Below are positions 6,541 to 10,456 of a stretch of DNA of 10,456 nucleotides, piece after piece; the stretch's first letter is position 1, and each line of letters begins with the position of its first letter. The notes under the pieces were generated by a model that had not been told where the DNA came from, searched no databases, and was given only the letters and a program-made list of their open reading frames with translations. A program made the translations under genes and the position numbers. Location of the stretch: NCBI GenBank assembly GCA_902797105.1, contig CADBRL010000118.1:1-10456 (forward strand), in the 5' to 3' direction. The stretch is from an uncultured Erysipelotrichaceae bacterium. Lineage in GTDB: Bacteria; Bacillota_I; Bacilli_A; RF39; UBA660.

Positions 6541-6563
6541 GAACCAACACAGTTCTTTTTTTT
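6541..6563 (+). terminator. Weak terminator after the plus-strand remnant
   Basis: GAAC (6541-6544) can pair with GTTC (6552-6555), followed by eight T. The stem has only 4 pairs, so this is tentative. It does lie 4 bases after the remnant's stop. Confidence 0.3.
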
Positions 6564-6570
6564 CTTGTAT

Positions 6571-6631
6571 TTTAGGAAAATTTCACCAAATTCCAAGGTT
6601 TTTGAAATTGTTTTTACACCTTTTTCCTAAA
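6571..6631. repeat. Nested inverted repeats downstream of jag
   Basis: TTTAGGAAAA (6571-6580) is the reverse complement of TTTTCCTAAA (6622-6631). Inside it AATTTCA (6579-6585) is the reverse complement of TGAAATT (6603-6609). The two could form one interrupted hairpin on either strand between the remnant and the jag terminator. The function is unknown. Confidence 0.4.
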
Positions 6632-6642
6632 TTTTGACAATT

Positions 6643-6665
6643 AAAAACCACTGTTATAGCGGTTT
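6643..6665 (-). terminator. Intrinsic terminator of the rpmH-rnpA-yidC-jag operon
   Basis: On the minus strand AAACCGCT (6665-6658) pairs with AGTGGTTT (6652-6645), with one G-U pair and a 5-base loop, followed by T at 6647-6643. The jag stop codon overlaps the loop. Confidence 0.75.
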
Positions 6666-7259
6666 AATAACGATATGTCTGTTTGGTTCTTCCCCTTCAC
6701 TTTCGGTTTTAATACCTTTGAAATCTGTTAGGGCACTATGAATTATTCTTCTTTCATAAGATGTCATGTTATCTAAAGCAACTGGCACATTAGTTTCTAA
6801 AACTTCTTTGGCAGTCTTTTTAGCTAACCATTCTAATCTTTTGTTATTTTTTTCTTTATAATTAGATACATCTAAACTAAATTTGTAATATATTCCTGTT
6901 GTATTTTGAATATATTGTTTTGCTATAGTTTCTAAAGCTTTTAAAGTTGCACCTTCTTTACCTATTAAGATGTAATCTTTATTTGAATACATACGGATTG
7001 TTACTCTATCATCTTTAGTACTCATTTCCATTGTTACTTCAAGTCCCATATTTTCTACAGTCTTGCGTAAAAATTCTTTAATTTCATTATTAATATCTGT
7101 CTTTAAATAAGCTGTTACTTCATAGATTGTTCCTTGAAATAATTTGCCTTTTTTAACAGAACTTGTGTATAAAAACTCTTCTTTTGAAAGATTATTTTCT
7201 TCCATTAAAGCACTTAATGCTGCTTCAACAGATTTTCCTTCCTTAATTATTTTTTCCAT
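6654..7259 (-). CDS. khpB: RNA-binding protein Jag/KhpB
   Basis: Jag (KhpB, also EloR) binds RNA and, with KhpA, influences cell elongation and division in Gram-positive bacteria. The order is a Jag-N domain (about 1-50, starting EKIIKEGKSVEAAL), a KH domain with its GKEG loop at 100-103 (ILIGKEGATLKALE), and a C-terminal R3H domain with R170 and H174 in SYERRIIHSAL. The length of 201 residues is typical. The linker between Jag-N and KH is short, as in many low-GC species. The start ATG 7259-7257 lies inside the end of yidC (17-base overlap), with AAGAAAGAAGG-type sequence upstream in the yidC reading frame, so translation is probably coupled. It is the last gene of its operon. Confidence 0.95.
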   Translation of the reverse strand: MEKIIKEGKSVEAALSALMEENNLSKEEFLYTSSVKKGKLFQGTIYEVTAYLKTDINNEIKEFLRKTVENMGLEVTMEMSTKDDRVTIRMYSNKDYILIGKEGATLKALETIAKQYIQNTTGIYYKFSLDVSNYKEKNNKRLEWLAKKTAKEVLETNVPVALDNMTSYERRIIHSALTDFKGIKTESEGEEPNRHIVIKPL

Positions 7260-8277
7260 ACTTCATACCTTCTTTCTTAACTAATTTATCTTTAATTTTA
7301 TCCTTTTTATTTTCTTTTTTATTAGTTAAGTCTTTATTATTAACTTTATTCATAATTATATTTTGTACTGCGATGAATGCATATGTTACAATCCAGTAGA
7401 ATGCTAATGCTGTTGGAAGTGTAAGTGATGCATAAGTTATTACCACTAACATAACGTATAACATGATTTTCATTTGTTTTGCTGCTTCAGGTGATTGACT
7501 TCCTGCTTGTGACATTGTTTGTTTGAATGAAAAGTACGTTGATACTGCGATTAAAACTAGTAATAATAAGTATAAATAATTTCCGGTTTTAATACCTACA
7601 AGTGGTGTCATACCTAAATTGAATGTTAATAAGCTTTCTTCATAAATAGCTGGTGTTCTATAAATAGCTTGTAAGAATGCAAAGAATAATGGAAGTTGAA
7701 TAAATGCCATTAAGCATCCAACCATTGGATTTACTTTATATTTCTTGTAAATCATCATTGTTTCTTGACTTTTAGCCATTAATGACTCATTATCAGTTCT
7801 ATTACGATATTTTCTTTCTAATTTTTCAAGTTCAGGTCCAGCCTTCTTCATATTCATTGTTTGTTTTGTACTCTTGATTGTAAATGGAAGTAAAATTAAT
7901 CTTATGGCAAGACCTATAAGTATTAGAGATATACCTAAGTTACCTACTAGTTTACCTAATACTAAAATTAAATATGCTAAAGGTTTTACAAATAAGAATT
8001 CCCATAAACCTGAAGATTCATTTGATGTTATTTTAAAATCAGTACATGCTGGTAAATCTTCAAAATCTATATTTAATTGGTCACTATATTCCTTATATAT
8101 ATTATAAAGCTCACTATCTTTTTCTGGTAAACATAATATATCTTTTTCAAGCATTTGACCAGTTTCTTCATATGTTACTATTTTTTTATCCTTATCTTGT
8201 ATGTATTTACTATTTCCACATCCACTTGTTAAAAGTAATACAAATACTAAAACTAATATTTTAAATCTATTTTTCAT
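7243..8277 (-). CDS. yidC: Membrane protein insertase YidC (lipoprotein, Oxa1/SpoIIIJ type)
   Basis: YidC inserts membrane proteins alone or with SecYEG. It begins with a lipoprotein signal: MKNRFK, a hydrophobic stretch, and the lipobox LTSGC with Cys20 as lipidation site. A polar extracellular stretch of about 70 residues (21-90) follows. The Oxa1 core then has membrane segments at about 93-112, 114-133, 184-205, 234-251 and 270-305. The conserved hydrophilic-groove arginine is R126 in LAIRLILLPF. A lysine-rich cytoplasmic tail (about 312-344) fits ribosome contact. The total of 344 residues is longer than Bacillus SpoIIIJ (about 260), mainly because of the polar stretch after the lipobox and the tail. 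The start overlaps the rnpA stop as ATGA, with AAAGGAAA upstream. The end overlaps jag. Confidence 0.96.
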   Translation of the reverse strand: MKNRFKILVLVFVLLLTSGCGNSKYIQDKDKKIVTYEETGQMLEKDILCLPEKDSELYNIYKEYSDQLNIDFEDLPACTDFKITSNESSGLWEFLFVKPLAYLILVLGKLVGNLGISLILIGLAIRLILLPFTIKSTKQTMNMKKAGPELEKLERKYRNRTDNESLMAKSQETMMIYKKYKVNPMVGCLMAFIQLPLFFAFLQAIYRTPAIYEESLLTFNLGMTPLVGIKTGNYLYLLLLVLIAVSTYFSFKQTMSQAGSQSPEAAKQMKIMLYVMLVVITYASLTLPTALAFYWIVTYAFIAVQNIIMNKVNNKDLTNKKENKKDKIKDKLVKKEGMKYGKNN

Positions 8278-8603
8278 GAATTTCCTTTCTTTAGTGTATT
8301 TATTAAATCTGTTTCTAATTCACTAAATGAAGCATTATATGCTTCCCTTTTAATCATTATAATATAATTATTGTTATTTTTAAAGAGAAATCTGTTTTTA
8401 TCAACAATATTTCTAAATTGTCGTTTAAATTTATTTCTAACTACGGCATTACCTAGTTTTTTACCTACGGCTATACCGAAGTTTGGTTTATCAAATTCTT
8501 TGCCTTTAGAAAATATATAAATATATTTTCCTTTTAGTCTATTTCCTTTATTTATAATCTCATTAAAATCTTCATGAGATTTAACCATTTCATATCTTTT
8601 CAT
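8274..8603 (-). CDS. rnpA: Ribonuclease P protein component
   Basis: RnpA is the small basic subunit that binds the RNase P RNA and the 5' leader of precursor tRNAs. The 109-residue length is normal. The family signature RNKFKRQFR lies at about 57-65, preceded by the NFGIAVGKKLGNAV strand, and the start MKRYEMVKSHEDFNEII fits the family. It ends with TGA that overlaps the yidC ATG. No Shine-Dalgarno sequence precedes the ATG: the upstream bases on the minus strand are CCTAAAAATTAATT, right after the terminator-like hairpin that follows rpmH. Expression may therefore be limited both by termination and by weak initiation. A start at the sixth codon (ATG) is possible but has no better site. Confidence 0.96.
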   Translation of the reverse strand: MKRYEMVKSHEDFNEIINKGNRLKGKYIYIFSKGKEFDKPNFGIAVGKKLGNAVVRNKFKRQFRNIVDKNRFLFKNNNNYIIMIKREAYNASFSELETDLINTLKKGNS

Positions 8604-8617
8604 AATTAATTTTTAGG

Positions 8618-8644
8618 AAAAAAACCACATTAAAGTGGTTTTTT
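8618..8644 (-). terminator. Intrinsic terminator/attenuator between rpmH and rnpA
   Basis: On the minus strand AAAAAACCAC (8644-8635) pairs with GTGGTTTTTT (8628-8619) around a 6-base loop, and the T-run continues to 8618. The rpmH stop codon is in the upstream arm and the rnpA ATG is 15 bases beyond. It would end most rpmH transcripts and let a fraction read on into rnpA-yidC-jag. Confidence 0.75.
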
Positions 8645-8765
8645 ACTTACATAAAACTTTACGTCCTTTTCTACGACGATTCTTTAAAATATCAGTTTCT
8701 TTACGAGCAAAAAATCCATGTTTCTTTGCTGCTTTTCTTTTATTTGGTTGATATGTTCTTTTCAT
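8643..8765 (-). CDS. rpmH: 50S ribosomal protein L34
   Basis: L34 is a small basic protein of the large ribosomal subunit. The 40-residue translation starts MKRTYQPNKRKAAKKHGF and ends RRRKGRKVLCK, both diagnostic of the family. Most bacterial L34 proteins have about 44 residues. Here the middle (FFARKETDILKN) is about four residues shorter than the usual segment with the NGRKVL core, as seen by comparing with the Bacillus and E. coli sequences from memory. Both ends are intact, so this looks like a real shortening rather than a frameshift. The ribosome binding site AAAGGAG is well placed, and a clear promoter lies upstream. It is the first gene of the rpmH-rnpA-yidC-jag unit and is separated from rnpA by a terminator hairpin. 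Confidence 0.97.
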   Translation of the reverse strand: MKRTYQPNKRKAAKKHGFFARKETDILKNRRRKGRKVLCK

Positions 8766-8799
8766 AATATAATTTCTCCTTTTCTTTAATAGCGTTATT

Positions 8800-8829
8800 A
8801 TTATAATATTAATTTAGGGAATAAGTCAA
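8800..8829 (-). promoter_or_regulatory. Promoter of rpmH and its operon
   Basis: The minus strand reads TTGACT (8829-8824), an 18-base spacer, then TATAAT (8805-8800), close to the sigma-A consensus. The AAAGGAG ribosome binding site of rpmH follows. This is the strongest promoter in the window, as expected for a ribosomal protein gene. Confidence 0.75.
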
Positions 8830-8869
8830 GAAAAATTGCTTTTTATTGGATTAAAAGTGTCTAGTTTTG

Positions 8870-9565
8870 CTAAAACTTTGTCTTTTTTTCATAGTTAGTG
8901 TGTATTAAAGTTCTATTTATTACAACATCCGGAGTTTTTCTAGATAATGTTAAAGTATGTGTTTCCTCAACAATTTTTCTCTTAAAGGATGGTTTTGATT
9001 CAATAATGTTTGAATTATATTTAAATCCTTTATATTGGTTTATTTCTAGTGACTTAAATATGATATTGCTTGACAAGGCACTTATTTGTTTTCTTTTTTC
9101 AATCACTTCTACTAGATATTCCGGAAGTGGGATTCCATTTAAATAAGGTTCACCATAACTAAATATTGAAATTTCAAATGGATTTTTATAATTTGTACTC
9201 TTTTCAATGTTAAAAAGTTTAAATATTTCTTGTTTAGATGATTCTTTACTTGGTATCAATAAACTAGATATGCATGTGCTAACGCTTTTACATTCTTGGT
9301 TTTCTGCAAAACTAATGATACGTACACTTTGTATCTTTTTTAGTGCCTCAGATACTTTCTCATATATATTAAAGATAGCTGCTTCATAAAAGAGTTTATC
9401 ATTTAGAATTGATGATTTATTTTTACTTTTAAGATAGTATTTTAAAAATGAAAATTCTAAATTTATAAGAGATTGTAAATATTCATATTCTTCATTTGTT
9501 AGTCTTGATTTATTTTGTTCAATTAAATCTTCAAGAGCTTTTTTGCTTGCTATAAAATTGGTCAT
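8870..9565 (-). CDS. Unrecognised 231-residue protein
   Basis: This is an intact gene with a strong ribosome binding site (AAAGGAG before ATG 9565-9563) and a promoter of its own, so it is very likely expressed. I do not recognise the family. The N-terminal half (about 1-95) is rich in Leu, Lys and Glu and predicted helical (ASKKALEDLIEQNKSRL and onward). The second half has mixed strand and helix, with a Ser-rich stretch (VSTCISSLLIPSKESSKQ, about 94-112), GEPYLNGIPLPEYL (about 138-151) and a basic tail. There is no signal peptide or membrane segment, so it is probably cytoplasmic. Two cysteines lie close together at about 92 and 98. It occupies the place upstream of rpmH where dnaA often lies, but it has none of the Walker or helix-turn-helix motifs of DnaA. 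Only a weak stem (AGTTTT/AAAACT) follows the stop. Confidence 0.75.
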   Translation of the reverse strand: MTNFIASKKALEDLIEQNKSRLTNEEYEYLQSLINLEFSFLKYYLKSKNKSSILNDKLFYEAAIFNIYEKVSEALKKIQSVRIISFAENQECKSVSTCISSLLIPSKESSKQEIFKLFNIEKSTNYKNPFEISIFSYGEPYLNGIPLPEYLVEVIEKRKQISALSSNIIFKSLEINQYKGFKYNSNIIESKPSFKRKIVEETHTLTLSRKTPDVVINRTLIHTNYEKKTKF

Positions 9566-9593
9566 AGTAACACTCCTTTTAAAGTTAATAGCT

Positions 9594-9621
9594 ATTTTAA
9601 CATATTTTTTTGATTATTCAA
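9594..9621 (-). promoter_or_regulatory. Predicted promoter of the 231-residue protein gene
   Basis: The minus strand has TTGAAT (9621-9616), 16 bases, then TAAAAT (9599-9594). The -35 box overlaps the stop codon of the upstream metallophosphatase gene. Confidence 0.45.
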
Positions 9622-10432
9622 CTATTTTAGGAAGATTATAGATAAACTTAAACTTATAAAAATTGTTTTTCATACTTTTGCTATAGTCATAACTTTTTGA
9701 AAATTTAACATTATAATTAACTCCATATTTAAGCATGTATAGAACTATGTTTGTCCATTCAGGAAATTCTTCGTAATATTTGCTTTTTAAATAGTAGCCT
9801 TTTACTTCATCAAAGTTATATGGTAGTTCTATTTGTTCATAAAGGGCTAAATCATTATTTAAAGTAAGTATGCCAAAGGTTGTTACACATTTTTTGCCTA
9901 TGAAACAATTTATTGCTCCGGAGTTTAAAAATAACTTATTTTGATATTCAGTACTAAAATATTCATGAGTGTGAGCAAATAAATAAATATCTGCTGGATA
10001 ATCAGTTGTTAATTTTTTAAAAGTATCGGTTGATTTTACATTTATTAAATCACGAGATTTATATGGACTTCCGTGTGACATACATATTTTGTAACCTTTA
10101 ATTTCTATGATTTTTGTTGTTGGTAAGTTTTTGATAAATTCTAAATTTTCTTTTGTTAAATTTTTATATGTATAATATAAAGGATACATTTTTTCATTTA
10201 AATTGCTTAAGTCTGGAGAAATATTTAAAATAGATTCTTCACGATTACCTAATATTATTTCACATGGTAAAGTTTTTAATATATCAATTATTTTATTATC
10301 GTCTGGTCCATCTGTTAGAAAATCACCACATATTAAATATTTAGAGATATTTTTATCCCTAAGATATGCTAAAGCTTTATTTAGTAAATAAAGGTTCCCG
10401 TGTATATCATTTAATATTGCTACTTTTTCCAT
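9614..10432 (-). CDS. Calcineurin-like metallophosphoesterase
   Basis: The protein has the five metal-binding motifs of the family in order: D9-I-H11 (LNDIHGN), GD37, GN63, SHG with H120, and H154-T-H156, followed by LNSGAI. Two metal ions would be held by these residues to hydrolyse a phosphate ester. The substrate cannot be read from the sequence. The third motif is GNRE instead of the common GNHE, so the histidine that often assists catalysis is an arginine; the metal ligand N63 is kept. The catalytic part ends near residue 190. The remaining 80 residues (EQIELPYNFDEVKGYYLKSK onward) form an aromatic, lysine-rich extension. The length of 272 residues is within the range of the YfcE/MPP group. 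The start ATG 10432 has no ribosome binding site and lies 14 bases after a -10 box. Confidence 0.88.
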   Translation of the reverse strand: MEKVAILNDIHGNLYLLNKALAYLRDKNISKYLICGDFLTDGPDDNKIIDILKTLPCEIILGNREESILNISPDLSNLNEKMYPLYYTYKNLTKENLEFIKNLPTTKIIEIKGYKICMSHGSPYKSRDLINVKSTDTFKKLTTDYPADIYLFAHTHEYFSTEYQNKLFLNSGAINCFIGKKCVTTFGILTLNNDLALYEQIELPYNFDEVKGYYLKSKYYEEFPEWTNIVLYMLKYGVNYNVKFSKSYDYSKSMKNNFYKFKFIYNLPKIVE

Positions 10433-10446
10433 TTTACATCTTAACC

Positions 10447-10455
10447 ATTATACCA
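10447..10455 (-). promoter_or_regulatory. Extended -10 box before the metallophosphoesterase
   Basis: The minus strand reads TGGTATAAT, a perfect -10 with the TGn extension. Transcription would begin about 8 bases before the ATG, giving an almost leaderless mRNA. The -35 region is outside the window. Confidence 0.45.
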
Positions 10456-10456
10456 T

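Noticed and set aside
8831..8845. Short stem AAAAATTGCTTTTT upstream of rpmH as a terminator
   Set aside because: It is a pure A/T pairing with a tiny loop and no GC pairs in the stem, too weak to call.
1..10456. parS (TGTTTCACGTGAAACA) or Noc-site (ATTTCCCGGGAAAT) copies
   Set aside because: I looked for the CACGTG and CCCGGG cores and saw none in the window.
1..10456. Mycoplasma-type genetic code with UGA as tryptophan
   Set aside because: mnmE stops at TGA right after its canonical CLGK end, rnpA ends at TGA, and conserved tryptophans use TGG.
1..10456. tRNA, rRNA, CRISPR array or intact insertion sequence
   Set aside because: No cloverleaf, no regularly spaced repeats and no transposase-like frame was found. 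The islet carries only short inverted repeats.
10433..10456. The GGTATAATGGTTAAGA stretch as the edge of a tRNA
   Set aside because: Only a few bases are in view and none of the tRNA arms can be checked. The TGGTATAAT promoter reading explains it better.

Overview
This is a very AT-rich stretch of chromosome from a low-GC Firmicute, most likely an uncultured gut member of the Bacilli or a Mollicutes-related group. The clues are the gene order, the low-GC codon use, AAAGGAG-type ribosome binding sites, and proteins that follow the Bacillus pattern (Noc-like ParB protein, YidC as a lipoprotein, Jag/KhpB). UGA is a real stop here: mnmE ends at TGA exactly after its canonical C-terminal CxGK motif, rnpA also ends at TGA, and tryptophans are TGG. 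That argues against the Mycoplasma/Spiroplasma genetic code.

Most of the window is the conserved block found near many Firmicute replication origins, all on the minus strand. Read right to left: a metallophosphatase (10432-9614), an unrecognised 231-residue protein (9565-8870), rpmH (8765-8643), rnpA (8603-8274), yidC (8277-7243), jag/khpB (7259-6654), then a small accessory islet (about 6640-5470), then mnmE (5431-4082), mnmG (4072-2207), rsmG (2226-1513) and a Noc-like ParB gene (1330-167). At the far left the tail of an unknown plus-strand gene (2-151) converges on the ParB gene, with a shared bidirectional terminator between them. No dnaA, oriC cluster, parS site or parA is visible. rpmH is preceded by an unrelated gene instead of dnaA.

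The genes form two functional modules. rpmH-rnpA-yidC-jag supplies ribosomal protein L34, the RNase P protein, the membrane insertase and an RNA-binding partner, read from a good promoter in front of rpmH. An intrinsic terminator sits between rpmH and rnpA. mnmE-mnmG-rsmG make the wobble-uridine tRNA modification enzyme and a 16S rRNA methyltransferase, starting from their own extended -10 promoter. That promoter lies against a 9-bp-arm inverted repeat that also covers the mnmE ribosome binding site. The ParB/Noc gene has its own promoter after the rsmG terminator.

The least ordinary part is the islet between jag and mnmE. It holds one intact XRE-type regulator with its own terminator, flanked by start-less C-terminal pieces of what look like secreted or surface proteins, one on each strand. 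No complete unknown multi-gene system is evident. The points most worth a second look are the Noc-like protein with a roughly 140-residue acidic linker, the mnmE leader palindrome, the rpmH/rnpA attenuator, the shortened L34, and the gene debris around the lone regulator.
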